Positions 17,146-25,585 are shown, numbered from the stretch's first letter. The stretch: DNA of 25,653 nt from an uncultured Bacilli bacterium (GCA_934140355.1 CAKPBH010000019.1:1-25653), one strand, 5' to 3'. Numbers and translations are program-made. The notes: generated from the sequence alone by a model not told the origin.

Positions 17146-17271
17146 ATGAATAGAGAGGATTTATGGAATTTATTTAAGATGACGGGAAAGATTGAGTATT
17201 ATTTGAAATATAGAGAATATAACGAAGGAAGTTGTAATCATGATAAGGAAAGTCACCGGAATTGTCGTTAG
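17146..17271 (+). CDS. yqzL: YqzL-family small protein
   Basis: A 41-codon frame, MNREDLWNLFKMTGKIEYYL followed by KYREYNEG and a short polar tail. It matches the YqzL pattern as I remember it from Bacillus (start, then W-x2-F-x2-TG-x-[IV]-x2-YL-x2-[KR]E), and it lies exactly where YqzL lies, between era and recO. A GGTGAT ribosome site is five bases upstream. The last 32 bp overlap the recO start in another frame, which suggests coupling. YqzL has no known function. The tail after residue 28 is probably not conserved, since it reads over the recO start. Confidence 0.75.
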   Translation: MNREDLWNLFKMTGKIEYYLKYREYNEGSCNHDKESHRNCR

Positions 17272-17977
17272 TGGTGTTTGCTATAAAGAAAGTAGTAAAA
17301 TTATTAATATTTTAACCGAGAATGAGGGAATCATTGGTGTTTTAGCCAAAGGATGTCGAAGTTATAAAAGTAAAATTAGGGTAGGAAGTGACGTTCTTAT
17401 TTTGGGCTGTTTTTATTTAAGACAATATGGTTCTAGTATGCCTCTTGTTACGGAAGTGGATATTATTGATTCATTTCCTAATATTCGAGCTAATATTATG
17501 AGACAGAGTTATGCTTTGCTTTTATTGGAACTTGCTCGTCAAATTGTTGTGCATGAAAAAAGAGAAAATGTTTATTCTTTGTTAATTAGTGGATTAAAGA
17601 AGATTGATGAGGGATACGATGCTGAGGTTATTACGGATATTTTAGAACTTAAATTTTTACATGAATTAGGAATAAAACCAGAATTTGATTGTTGTGTTAG
17701 TTGTGGAAGAAAAGATGATATTGTAACGATTTCTAGTTATAAGGGAGGATATCTTTGTTGCGATTGCGCTAAGGGGGAAGTTATTTATTCTCTGAAGATG
17801 GTAAAATTAATTCGCCTGTTATATCTAGTGGATGTTGATAAAATCTCTAAAGTTTCTATAGGTGAAGAAGTTAAGGATGAAATTCGTTCTTTTATTGATG
17901 ATTATTATGATCGATATAGTGGGATTTATTTAAAGAGTAGGGAAATTTTAAAGCAATTTTCTTGTTTTGAGGGATAA
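17240..17977 (+). CDS. recO: DNA repair protein RecO
   Basis: Recombination mediator that, with RecR and RecF, loads RecA on SSB-coated single-stranded DNA. Residues 1-80 form the OB-fold domain (GIVVSGVCYKESSKIINIL, GVLAKGCRSYKSK). The zinc finger of the helical domain is visible as CCVSCGRKDD (C151, C152, C155) and GGYLCCDCA (C173, C174, C176). Length 245, normal. AAGGAAG precedes the ATG. It follows yqzL with overlap and is the last gene before a terminator. Confidence 0.96.
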   Translation: MIRKVTGIVVSGVCYKESSKIINILTENEGIIGVLAKGCRSYKSKIRVGSDVLILGCFYLRQYGSSMPLVTEVDIIDSFPNIRANIMRQSYALLLLELARQIVVHEKRENVYSLLISGLKKIDEGYDAEVITDILELKFLHELGIKPEFDCCVSCGRKDDIVTISSYKGGYLCCDCAKGEVIYSLKMVKLIRLLYLVDVDKISKVSIGEEVKDEIRSFIDDYYDRYSGIYLKSREILKQFSCFEG

Positions 17978-17983
17978 AGGCTT

Positions 17984-18023
17984 AAAAATACTGATAAAGA
18001 AGTTATCTTTGTTGGTATTTTTT
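17984..18023 (+). terminator. Rho-independent terminator after recO
   Basis: Arms 17984-17999 and 18007-18022 pair over 16 positions, three of them G-U wobbles, with a seven-base loop (AAGTTAT) and a terminal T run that pairs with the leading A run. It starts 7 bp after the recO stop. The rest of the gap to 18205 is AT-rich and shows no gene. Confidence 0.8.
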
Positions 18024-18205
18024 CTTTGGGCAATTTTTTTACTGAATTTTTTTGCTACTTTTACCACTTTTTTTCAATGAATATATTTTTATTTTGGTGA
18101 TTATTTTATTTTCTTTTTAAAATACTGATAGAGAAGAGGGAGATTTATTCATATTTTGGGATAAAAATCTTAAAAAATATTTTTGTAAAGTGCTTGTTAA
18201 GTAGG

Positions 18206-18234
18206 TTGTCAAGTAATCTTAGATGTGCTAAACT
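18206..18234 (+). promoter_or_regulatory. Probable promoter of the wall-polymer/rhamnose unit
   Basis: TTGTCA (18206-18211) and TAAACT (18229-18234) are separated by exactly 17 bp, and a TG at the extended -10 position (TGC before TAAACT) compensates for a four-of-six -10 box. It lies 18 bp before the tagO start, right after an operon-ending terminator, so it is the natural start of the downstream unit. Confidence 0.55.
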
Positions 18235-18251
18235 TTAAATAGAGGTGTAGT

Positions 18252-19334
18252 ATGGAATACTCAAGACTGTTTATGATGGTATTTATTGTGTTTTTATTTG
18301 TTGTTATTTTTATTCCTGTTATTAAGAGAATTGCGGTTCATATTGGAGCGCTAGATATTCCTAATGCAAGAAAGGTACATAAGGTACCTATTCCAAGATT
18401 AGGTGGGCTTGGAATATATGCAGGCTTTTTGTTAGGATATATGTTATTTGGAAGAGAATCGATTCAGATGAATGCGGTTTTGATTGGTAGTTTTATTATT
18501 ATGATAACGGGAATGATTGATGATATTAAGCCTGTTCCTGCTCGGTATAAAATTCTTGGACAAATTGCAGCGGCGATGGTAATTCCTTTTTATGGAGGAA
18601 TTGTTTTACAAGATATGAGTGCTTTTGGCTTGTATTTTAATTTTGGTGGATTTGCTTCTATTGTTACGGTTGTTTTTATTGTAGCGATTATGAATTGTAT
18701 TAATATTATTGATGGGTTGGATGGCCTCGCTGGAGGAATTGCAGCAATTTACTTTTTAATGATAGGAATTATTGCAGTGATGTTTAAAAGTTCTGGACTA
18801 GATGTTGTCTTAACCTTTGTAATGCTAGGTGCTACGCTAGGATTTTTGGTTCATAATTTTCATCCGGCTAGTATTTTTATGGGAGACTCGGGAAGTTTGT
18901 TTTTGGGATATATTATTTCTGTAATATCTTTGCTTGGTTATAAGAATGTTACTTTTACTTCTTTGATTGTTCCTATTTTCTTACTGGCAATTCCTATTAT
19001 GGATACTTTATTTGCAATTATTAGAAGAATGTTAAAGCATGAATCTATTGCTATGCCAGATAAGTGTCATTTACATCATCAGTTATTAAAATTAAATTTT
19101 TCAGTAACTAAAGCTGTTTTGATTATTTATTTTATTGATATTTTATTTGCGGTTGCCTCAATTATTTATGTTATGGATGATAGTAATGCCGGGGTTATTA
19201 TTTATAGTTTATTATTTATTATTGTGATTACTTTAGTGGTAAGAACGGATATTATTAGTGATAAAAGAATAGAAGGGAAACTTCCATTTTTACATAAAAA
19301 TAAGGAAAAGTTAAGGAGGAAAGTAAGAAAATGA
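18252..19334 (+). CDS. tagO: Undecaprenyl-phosphate glycosyl-1-phosphate transferase, TagO/WecA type
   Basis: Polytopic enzyme of the MraY/WecA/TagO family that transfers a sugar-1-phosphate (usually GlcNAc-1-P) to undecaprenyl phosphate, the first step of teichoic acid or wall-polysaccharide synthesis. Motifs: PRLGGLGIY, GMIDD (D90, D91), NIIDGLDGLAGG (D154, D157), NFHPASIFMGDSGS (D212), and CHLHHQLL with H273, H275 and H276, the His motif of the WecA/TagO branch rather than MraY. About eleven membrane helices and a basic C-terminal tail; 360 residues. Ribosome site GAGGTG. It overlaps rfbA by four bases. The exact sugar is inferred from the family. Confidence 0.92.
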   Translation: MEYSRLFMMVFIVFLFVVIFIPVIKRIAVHIGALDIPNARKVHKVPIPRLGGLGIYAGFLLGYMLFGRESIQMNAVLIGSFIIMITGMIDDIKPVPARYKILGQIAAAMVIPFYGGIVLQDMSAFGLYFNFGGFASIVTVVFIVAIMNCINIIDGLDGLAGGIAAIYFLMIGIIAVMFKSSGLDVVLTFVMLGATLGFLVHNFHPASIFMGDSGSLFLGYIISVISLLGYKNVTFTSLIVPIFLLAIPIMDTLFAIIRRMLKHESIAMPDKCHLHHQLLKLNFSVTKAVLIIYFIDILFAVASIIYVMDDSNAGVIIYSLLFIIVITLVVRTDIISDKRIEGKLPFLHKNKEKLRRKVRK

Positions 19335-20209
19335 AAGGAATTATTTTAGCAGGAGGGTCTGGGACAAGGCTTTATCCTATTACAAAGGCTACTTCTAAAC
19401 AGTTATTAAATGTTTATGATAAGCCAATGATTTATTATCCATTATCGACTTTAATGCAAGCAGGGATAAAAGATATTTTATTGATTACAACGCGAGATGA
19501 TCAAGCCTCTTTTAAGAGGTTGTTAGGGGATGGTAGTGATTTAGGTGTAAATATTACTTATACCATTCAACCTTCTCCAGATGGACTTGCGCAAGCATTT
19601 TTATTGGGGCGTGAGTTTATAGGGGATGATGCTTGCGCGATGGTTTTGGGAGATAATATTTTTTATGGTAGTGGTTTTGAAGAAGTACTAATGAATGCCT
19701 CTCAAAATGCACAAGATGGCTTTGCAACTATTTTTGGTGTACATGTAAAGGATCCAGAGCGTTTTGGAATTATGGAGATTGATTCTAGTAAAAATGTACT
19801 TAGTGTGGAAGAAAAACCACTTTATCCTAAGAGTGATTTGGCAATTACTGGTCTTTATTTCTATCCGAAGGGTGTAAGTGAGAGAGCCGCTTTGGTTCGT
19901 CCATCAGAAAGAGGAGAGTTAGAAATTACGTCTTTAAATGATATGTATTTAAAAGATGGTATTTTAAAAGCTTGTCTTTTGGATGAGGGATATACTTGGT
20001 TTGATACGGGAACGGAAGAATCGATGGCTGATGCTACGGCAATGATTCGTTCAATTCAAAATAATAAAGATAAAGTAATTTGTTGTCCTGAGGCTATTGC
20101 TTATGATAAGGGATGGTTATCAGAAGAAAGATTAGAAATGAGTGCAGAGTTGATGAGGAAGAATAGGTATGGTAAATACTTAAAAAAAGTATTGGAAAAG
20201 GGAAAATAA
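19331..20209 (+). CDS. rfbA: Glucose-1-phosphate thymidylyltransferase
   Basis: First enzyme of dTDP-L-rhamnose synthesis: dTTP plus glucose-1-phosphate to dTDP-glucose. The nucleotide-binding start GIILAGGSGTRLYP (GGSGTR at 8-13) and KQLLNVYDKPMIYYPL are the RmlA signature, with GDNIFYG, EEKP and ITGLYFYP further along, and GYTWFDTGTEESM near the end. At 292 residues it is standard. The ATG overlaps the tagO stop as ATGA. Also known as rmlA. Confidence 0.97.
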   Translation: MKGIILAGGSGTRLYPITKATSKQLLNVYDKPMIYYPLSTLMQAGIKDILLITTRDDQASFKRLLGDGSDLGVNITYTIQPSPDGLAQAFLLGREFIGDDACAMVLGDNIFYGSGFEEVLMNASQNAQDGFATIFGVHVKDPERFGIMEIDSSKNVLSVEEKPLYPKSDLAITGLYFYPKGVSERAALVRPSERGELEITSLNDMYLKDGILKACLLDEGYTWFDTGTEESMADATAMIRSIQNNKDKVICCPEAIAYDKGWLSEERLEMSAELMRKNRYGKYLKKVLEKGK

Positions 20210-20280
20210 ATTGTTGGTTTTGTATTCTTTGATAGAGATAAATTCTACGGAAGTATTGTTAGGATAAAAGGAGATGCTAG

Positions 20281-21141
20281 ATGAAATTTTTTATTACGGG
20301 TGTGAATGGTCAGTTAGGCTATGATGTAAAACGTGAGTTATTAGAAAGAGGTTATACGGATATTTTAGCACCAACACGGGAAGAGTTGGATATTACGGAT
20401 GAAGATGCGGTTAAAAAGATGATAAGGGAGTATCGGCCTTCAGTTATTTTTCATTGTGCAGCATATACGGCAGTGGATAAGGCAGAAGAAGAAAGAGAAA
20501 AATGCTATCAAGTGAATGTTCTTGGAACGAAATATTTAACTGAGGCGGCACAAGAAGTAGGAGCTAAAATGGTTTATATTAGTACGGATTATGTTTTTGA
20601 TGGGACGAAGGATGGTGTTTATCAAGTAGAAGATAAGAGTATTCCTATCAATTATTATGGACAGACAAAATACTTAGGAGAGAACTTTGTTTCTAAATAT
20701 GAGAATCATATTATTGTTCGGATTTCTTGGGTATTTGGTATTCATGGAAAGAATTTTATTCGGACAATGTTAAATTTAGCTGATACTCATCAAGAATTAA
20801 ATGTTGTTTGTGACCAAATTGGGAGTCCTACTTATACTAAAGATTTAGCGGGACTTTTAGTGAATATGTTTTTAAGTAATGTTAAAGGATTATATCAAGT
20901 TACCAATGAAGGATATTGTAGTTGGTATGAATTGGCAGAATTTATTTTTAAAGAAAGTCATAAGAAGGTTAAGGTGCATCCAATTTTAACAAAGGATTAT
21001 AAAACAATAGCAAAAAGGCCATTAAATTCTAGGATGAGTAAAGAGAGTTTAGATTATATTGAAATGAAAAGATTACCAGAGTGGCAAGATGCTGTAAAAC
21101 GATATATTCGTGAGTTAAAGATGGAGGGAGAAGTTAGATGA
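20281..21141 (+). CDS. rfbD: dTDP-4-dehydrorhamnose reductase
   Basis: Last enzyme of the pathway, reducing dTDP-4-keto-L-rhamnose to dTDP-L-rhamnose with NAD(P)H. It is a short-chain dehydrogenase-type Rossmann protein: GVNGQLG (7-13), HCAAYTAVDKAE, STDYVFDG, and catalytic Y126-x3-K130 in NYYGQTK. Length 286, normal. AAAGGAG precedes the ATG after a 71-bp gap in which no terminator or gene is seen. It overlaps rfbB by four bases. Also called rmlD. Confidence 0.96.
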   Translation: MKFFITGVNGQLGYDVKRELLERGYTDILAPTREELDITDEDAVKKMIREYRPSVIFHCAAYTAVDKAEEEREKCYQVNVLGTKYLTEAAQEVGAKMVYISTDYVFDGTKDGVYQVEDKSIPINYYGQTKYLGENFVSKYENHIIVRISWVFGIHGKNFIRTMLNLADTHQELNVVCDQIGSPTYTKDLAGLLVNMFLSNVKGLYQVTNEGYCSWYELAEFIFKESHKKVKVHPILTKDYKTIAKRPLNSRMSKESLDYIEMKRLPEWQDAVKRYIRELKMEGEVR

Positions 21142-22148
21142 AATTTTTAGTTACTGGTGGGGCTGGTTTTATTGGTAGTAATTTTATGCATTATGAGGTG
21201 AAAAAATATCCCATGGATCAGTTTGTTTGTTTAGATGCCTTAACTTATGCGGGGAATTATAATAATATTAAAGATTTGGAAGTTTATGATAATTTTCATT
21301 TTGTTCATGGTGATATTACGGATAGGGAATTTATTGATAAGTTATTTTCAGAAGAAAAATTTGATGTTGTGATTAATTTTGCTGCGGAGAGTCATGTGGA
21401 TAATTCGATTAAAAATCCTAGTATATTTTTAACCACAAATATTATTGGAACAAGTGTTTTGATGGATGCTTGTAGGAAATATGGAATTAAGAGATATCAT
21501 CAAGTTTCTACAGATGAGGTGTATGGAGATTTACCTTTGGATAGACCTGATTTATTGTTTACGGAAAGTACACCTCTTCATACTTCTAGTCCTTATTCTA
21601 GTTCGAAGGCTAGTGCTGATTTACTAGTTATGGCGTATCATAGAACGTATGGTCTTCCAGTTACGATTAGTAGATGTAGTAATAATTATGGGCCTTATCA
21701 ATTTCCTGAAAAGTTAATTCCTTTAGTGATTTCTAAAGCATTAAAAAATGAGAAAATTCCTGTTTATGGAACGGGTGAGAATGTAAGGGATTGGATTCAT
21801 GTAATTGATCACAATATTGGGGTAGATAAGATTGTTCGTGAAGGTGTTGATGGAGAAGTTTATAATTTAGGAGGACATTCTGAGAGAAGTAATTTAGAAG
21901 TTGTTAAAACAATATTAAAACAAATGGGGAAAAGTGAAGATTTAATTACTTTTGTTGCAGACCGAAAGGGGCATGATTTAAGATACGCGATTGACTCATC
22001 AAAAGTAGAAAGAGAGTTAGGTTGGAATCGGACTTATACTTTTGATGAAGGAATTAAAGAGACTGTTGATTGGTATTTAAATCATAAGGATTGGATAGAG
22101 AATATTTTAAGTGGGGAATATAAAAATGCTTTTAAGGAGGAGAAGTAA
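21138..22148 (+). CDS. rfbB: dTDP-glucose 4,6-dehydratase
   Basis: Second step: dTDP-glucose to dTDP-4-keto-6-deoxyglucose with bound NAD+. GGAGFIGSN (7-15) binds NAD; STDEVYG supplies the T125-D126-E127 triad; SPYSSSKAS supplies catalytic Y153 and K157; RCSNNYGPYQFPEKLIPL and YGTGENVRDWIHV are family hallmarks. 336 residues, standard. GGAGAAG lies just before the ATG, which overlaps the rfbD stop. Also called rmlB. Confidence 0.97.
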   Translation: MKFLVTGGAGFIGSNFMHYEVKKYPMDQFVCLDALTYAGNYNNIKDLEVYDNFHFVHGDITDREFIDKLFSEEKFDVVINFAAESHVDNSIKNPSIFLTTNIIGTSVLMDACRKYGIKRYHQVSTDEVYGDLPLDRPDLLFTESTPLHTSSPYSSSKASADLLVMAYHRTYGLPVTISRCSNNYGPYQFPEKLIPLVISKALKNEKIPVYGTGENVRDWIHVIDHNIGVDKIVREGVDGEVYNLGGHSERSNLEVVKTILKQMGKSEDLITFVADRKGHDLRYAIDSSKVERELGWNRTYTFDEGIKETVDWYLNHKDWIENILSGEYKNAFKEEK

Positions 22149-22744
22149 TGAAGAAGATTGCTACGGAACTAAAAGATTGTTATTTATTAGAGCCTAATGT
22201 TTTTGGAGATGAGAGAGGATATTTTAGTCCTTTCTTTATTCAGAGTGAAATGGATAAAGAGGGAATCAACTTTTATGGTGTTGTGCAATGTAATCGTAGT
22301 AAGAGTGCTAAAGGTGTAGTAAGAGGACTTCATTTTCAAAAAAATCCTAAATGTCAAACTAAGTTAGTTGAAGTAATACAAGGGAGCGCTATTGACGTTG
22401 TTGTTGATATTAGAGAAGGTTCTCCTACTTATGGAAAACATATAGCAGTGTTGTTAAAACCATATGATGCTAATGATAAAGAAAGTGGAAGGCAATTATA
22501 TGTTCCTAGAGGTTTTGCTCATGGTTTTATTAGTTTAGAGGATAATACTATTTTTCAGTATTTGATTGATAATGATTATGCACCGGACTATGAGGGGGGG
22601 ATTTATTGGAATGATCCTGAACTTGGTATTGATTGGGAAGGTTTGTTTAAGAAGTATGGAATAGATAAGCCAATTACTAGTGAGAAGGATAGTAAACACT
22701 TGGTATTGGGAAAGAGTCCGAAATATTTTCAGTATGGTGAATAG
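22148..22744 (+). CDS. rfbC: dTDP-4-dehydrorhamnose 3,5-epimerase
   Basis: Third step: double epimerisation of dTDP-4-keto-6-deoxyglucose. Cupin fold with the catalytic histidine in VVRGLHFQ (H62), the preceding DERGYFSPFF, QGSAIDVVVDIREGSPTYG, and VPRGFAHGF (120-128). 198 residues, normal. The A of its ATG is the last base of the rfbB stop, and AAGGAGGAG lies just upstream. With it all four rhamnose-pathway enzymes are present. Also called rmlC. Confidence 0.96.
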   Translation: MKKIATELKDCYLLEPNVFGDERGYFSPFFIQSEMDKEGINFYGVVQCNRSKSAKGVVRGLHFQKNPKCQTKLVEVIQGSAIDVVVDIREGSPTYGKHIAVLLKPYDANDKESGRQLYVPRGFAHGFISLEDNTIFQYLIDNDYAPDYEGGIYWNDPELGIDWEGLFKKYGIDKPITSEKDSKHLVLGKSPKYFQYGE

Positions 22745-22765
22745 AAAAATTAGGAGGGATCTAAC

Positions 22766-25378
22766 ATGTTTAAGTTTAAAAAAGTCCATTGGTTTTTGAT
22801 ACTAATAGTACTTATTTTTTCTTTTCCAAAATATATTTTGGCTGATAGTATAATACAGTATTCTACCCACGTTGAAAGTTATGGATGGATGAATAATGTT
22901 CTTGATGGAGAGATTGCAGGAACAGTAGGAGAAGGTAAAAGACTAGAAGCTTATAAAATAGAAAAAGTTATTTCTTCTCTTACGGGAGATATTTATTATA
23001 AAACTTACGTTGACGGAACCGGATGGCAAGGATATGTTTCCAGTGGAAATATTTCTGGAACTGTAGGTCAATCAAAAAAGATTGAAATGATCCAAATGAA
23101 ATTAACTGATGGGTTAAGTGAAGTATATGATATTTATTATCGTATACATGTTGCTCATATTGGTTGGATGGATTGGGCAAGTAATGATCAGATCACAGGA
23201 ACCTTGGGTTATGATTACCAAATCGAAGCGATTCAAATTCAATTAATCAAAAAAGGGGAAGAGGTACCAAGTAATACAAAGGATATTTATCGTGAAAAAC
23301 CTTTACAACTTCAGTATTCTACTCATGTCGAAAGTTACGGATGGATGAATAATGTTCTTGATGGAGAGATTGCAGGGACAGTAGGAGAAGGTAAGAGACT
23401 AGAAGCTTATAAACTAGAAAAAGTTATTTCTTCTCTTACGGGAGATATTTATTATAAAACTTACGTTGACGGAACCGGATGGCAAGGATATGTTTCCAGT
23501 GGAAATATTTCTGGAACTGTAGGTCAATCAAAAAAGATTGAAATGATCCAAATGAAATTAACTGATGGGTTAAGTGAAGTATATGATATTTATTATCGTA
23601 TACATGTTGCTCATATTGGTTGGATGGATTGGGCAAGTAATGATCAGATCACAGGAACCTTGGGTTATGATTACCAAATCGAAGCAATTCAAATTCAATT
23701 AATCAAAAAAGGTGAAAAGGTACCAAGTAATACAAAGGATATTTATCGCTTAAATGATTTGAATGTAAAATATCAAAGTTTTGTAAATGGAAGTTGGCAA
23801 AACGAAGTTAATGCTGGAGAAACATCTGGAACAGTAGGAAAAAGTTTACCAATTAGGGCTTTTAAAATTAAATTAGAAAATCAAAATTTGAATCATTTAA
23901 TTACTTATCGAAGTTATAATCATTCTCTTGGATGGGAAAATTATACAATTGGAGGAAATGTTTCAGGAAATGTAATGAGTGATAAAGCAATTGAAATGAT
24001 TCAAATGAAATTAGATGATTCTGTTAGTGATTATTATAATATTTATTATCGTGTACATGTTGCTCATATTGGTTGGATGGATTGGGCAAGTAATGATCAA
24101 ATCACAGGAACCTTGGGATATAATTATCAAATTGAGGCTATTGAAGTGAAGATTATTAAAAAGACAGATAATTTTGAGGGAGACACTAAACAAGTTTATC
24201 TTCAAAATAGTAATTATTTGACATATTCAACTCATATGGAGAGTTATGGTTGGATGGCTCCAGTATATTCTAATGAAACTTCTGGGGTAATCGCAGCTGA
24301 CAAAAGAATGGAAGCTATAACCATTCAACTTAATAATAAAAATATTAACGGTGGAATTAAATATTCTACTCATGTCGAAAATTATGGTTGGATGGATTGG
24401 GTTGAAGAAGGGAAAATAGCTGGAACAGTTGGCGAAGGTAAAAGAATGGAAGCTATCAAAATAGAAATGACGGGAGATTTTGCTAACTTATATGATGTTT
24501 ACTATCGTGCCTATGTTGAGGATTTTGGATGGCTAGATTGGGCTAAAAATGGATCTATTGCTGGTTCATTGACAATTAGTAAAAGAATGGAAGGAATTCA
24601 AATCGTTTTGATTGAAAAAAATGGTATCGCACCAGGATCAACTGAACAAAGTTATGTAGATTCAATTTTTCGAGTAATTGATGGTAAAAAATATTATTAT
24701 TCTAATGGTGTTGCTGTGACTGGTTTTCGTACTATTAAAGGAATTAAGTATTTTTTTAATTCTAGTGGTGTTTTAATTGCAGATAATGTTAGAAAAATTA
24801 TCGATGTTTCCAGCCATCAAGGAAAAGTTAATTGGGCAAGTGTTAAAAATGATGGTGTTGATGGTGTGATTCTTCGGTTAGGATACGGAACAAGTTATGT
24901 TACTGATGCATGTGTAGAAGATGAAAATTTTGCAACTAATTATGATGCAATTAAAAATTTAAATATGTTATCTGGAATTTATTTATACAGTTATGCAATA
25001 GATGAGGTGTCTGCTAAAAAAGAAGCTGAATTTGTTTTAAATAAATTGAGATATTATAATGTTAGTAAAGATGTAGTATTTTATTATGACCTAGAAAGTA
25101 ACAATTGGACAAGAAATTTAACTGCGGTAGATTATAATAAAATTGTTAGCACTTTTGCTAATTTATTAGAACAAAGTGGTTATAGAGTTAAAGTTTATAC
25201 TTATAAAAGTTTAGCAGAAAATAAATTTGATTCTTTTGTTAAAAATAAATTAGATTGGATTGCTCAATATAGTGATTATTGTACTTATGATGGTAATTAT
25301 AGTGGATGGCAATATACTGATAATGGAACAGTCGCTGGTATTTCGGGAAAAGTTGATGTTAGTGTATGGCTTAGATAA
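22766..25378 (+). CDS. Secreted GH25 lysozyme with twelve ChW repeats
   Basis: Exported peptidoglycan hydrolase. Residues 1-27 are a signal peptide (KFKK, then a hydrophobic core, ending ILADS). Residues ~29-630 hold twelve ChW repeats (clostridial hydrophobic, conserved GW), arranged as four triplets of about 150 residues; typical pieces are THVESYGWM, GTVGEGKRLEA and THVENYGWMDWV. Residues ~635-675 look like a choline/glucan-binding type repeat pair (DGKKYYYSNGVAVTGF, GIKYFFNSSG). Residues 676-870 are the glycoside hydrolase 25 domain, starting IIDVSSHQGKVNW (D680), with YYDLES (D775, E777) as the acidic pair and ending in SGWQYTDNG and VDVSVWL. Ribosome site TAGGAGGGA. It follows rfbC by 21 bp, so it is probably in the same operon. 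Confidence 0.93.
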   Translation: MFKFKKVHWFLILIVLIFSFPKYILADSIIQYSTHVESYGWMNNVLDGEIAGTVGEGKRLEAYKIEKVISSLTGDIYYKTYVDGTGWQGYVSSGNISGTVGQSKKIEMIQMKLTDGLSEVYDIYYRIHVAHIGWMDWASNDQITGTLGYDYQIEAIQIQLIKKGEEVPSNTKDIYREKPLQLQYSTHVESYGWMNNVLDGEIAGTVGEGKRLEAYKLEKVISSLTGDIYYKTYVDGTGWQGYVSSGNISGTVGQSKKIEMIQMKLTDGLSEVYDIYYRIHVAHIGWMDWASNDQITGTLGYDYQIEAIQIQLIKKGEKVPSNTKDIYRLNDLNVKYQSFVNGSWQNEVNAGETSGTVGKSLPIRAFKIKLENQNLNHLITYRSYNHSLGWENYTIGGNVSGNVMSDKAIEMIQMKLDDSVSDYYNIYYRVHVAHIGWMDWASNDQITGTLGYNYQIEAIEVKIIKKTDNFEGDTKQVYLQNSNYLTYSTHMESYGWMAPVYSNETSGVIAADKRMEAITIQLNNKNINGGIKYSTHVENYGWMDWVEEGKIAGTVGEGKRMEAIKIEMTGDFANLYDVYYRAYVEDFGWLDWAKNGSIAGSLTISKRMEGIQIVLIEKNGIAPGSTEQSYVDSIFRVIDGKKYYYSNGVAVTGFRTIKGIKYFFNSSGVLIADNVRKIIDVSSHQGKVNWASVKNDGVDGVILRLGYGTSYVTDACVEDENFATNYDAIKNLNMLSGIYLYSYAIDEVSAKKEAEFVLNKLRYYNVSKDVVFYYDLESNNWTRNLTAVDYNKIVSTFANLLEQSGYRVKVYTYKSLAENKFDSFVKNKLDWIAQYSDYCTYDGNYSGWQYTDNGTVAGISGKVDVSVWLR
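22856..23292 (+). repeat. In-frame tandem repeat, copy 1 (ChW triplet)
   Basis: 437 bp encoding the first three ChW repeats of the lysozyme. It recurs at 23312-23748 with ten mismatches by hand count; bases 22959-23229 are identical to 23415-23685. The repeat period is 456 bp, that is 152 codons, so the frame is kept. Confidence 0.95.
23312..23748 (+). repeat. In-frame tandem repeat, copy 2 (ChW triplet)
   Basis: Second copy of the 437-bp unit at 22856-23292. The following triplet (about 23760-24170) is related but strongly diverged, with only its third repeat (HVAHIGWMDWASNDQITGTL) still nearly identical, so copy 2 arose much later than copy 3. Confidence 0.95.
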
Positions 25379-25453
25379 TATCAGTTATTAGAAATAAAAT
25401 GTAAATCATAAAATAGTGATAGTGTAAATTTTTATTGACTGGATTGGTATTAA

Positions 25454-25585
25454 CATGCCAGTCTCCTTAAGGCTAGTTTTGTAGGGCTATTTTTAGAATA
25501 TGATATTGATCCATTTGAAGAAAAGTTAAATATCGATTCTGCGAAATTTAGTAGGTCTGAAAAATCACATCTAAATTTTGATATG
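25454..25585 (+). pseudogene. Possible gene remnant cut by the insertion sequence
   Basis: An open stretch without a start codon reads HASLLKASFVGLFLEYDIDP, then FEEKLNIDSAKFSRSEKSHL, in frame until it enters the IS end. The residue mix looks coding, but I recognise no family and no ribosome site precedes it. The preceding 75 bp (25379-25453) are AT-rich and show no gene; a short GACTGG/CCAGTC inverted repeat lies at 25437-25463. Confidence 0.3.

Noticed and set aside
22980..23636. Two identical minus-strand frames of 66 codons at 22980-23180 and 23436-23636
   Set aside because: They lie antisense to the duplicated ChW block and are identical only because the sense DNA is duplicated; no ribosome site or family match.
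22856..24170. CRISPR-like or satellite repeat array
   Set aside because: The repeats are 456 bp, in frame with a long protein and code for ChW domains; there are no short repeats with unique spacers.
25437..25463. GACTGG/CCAGTC inverted repeat as a terminator of the lysozyme gene
   Set aside because: Six pairs, a 15-base loop and no T run after it; 59 bp beyond the stop.
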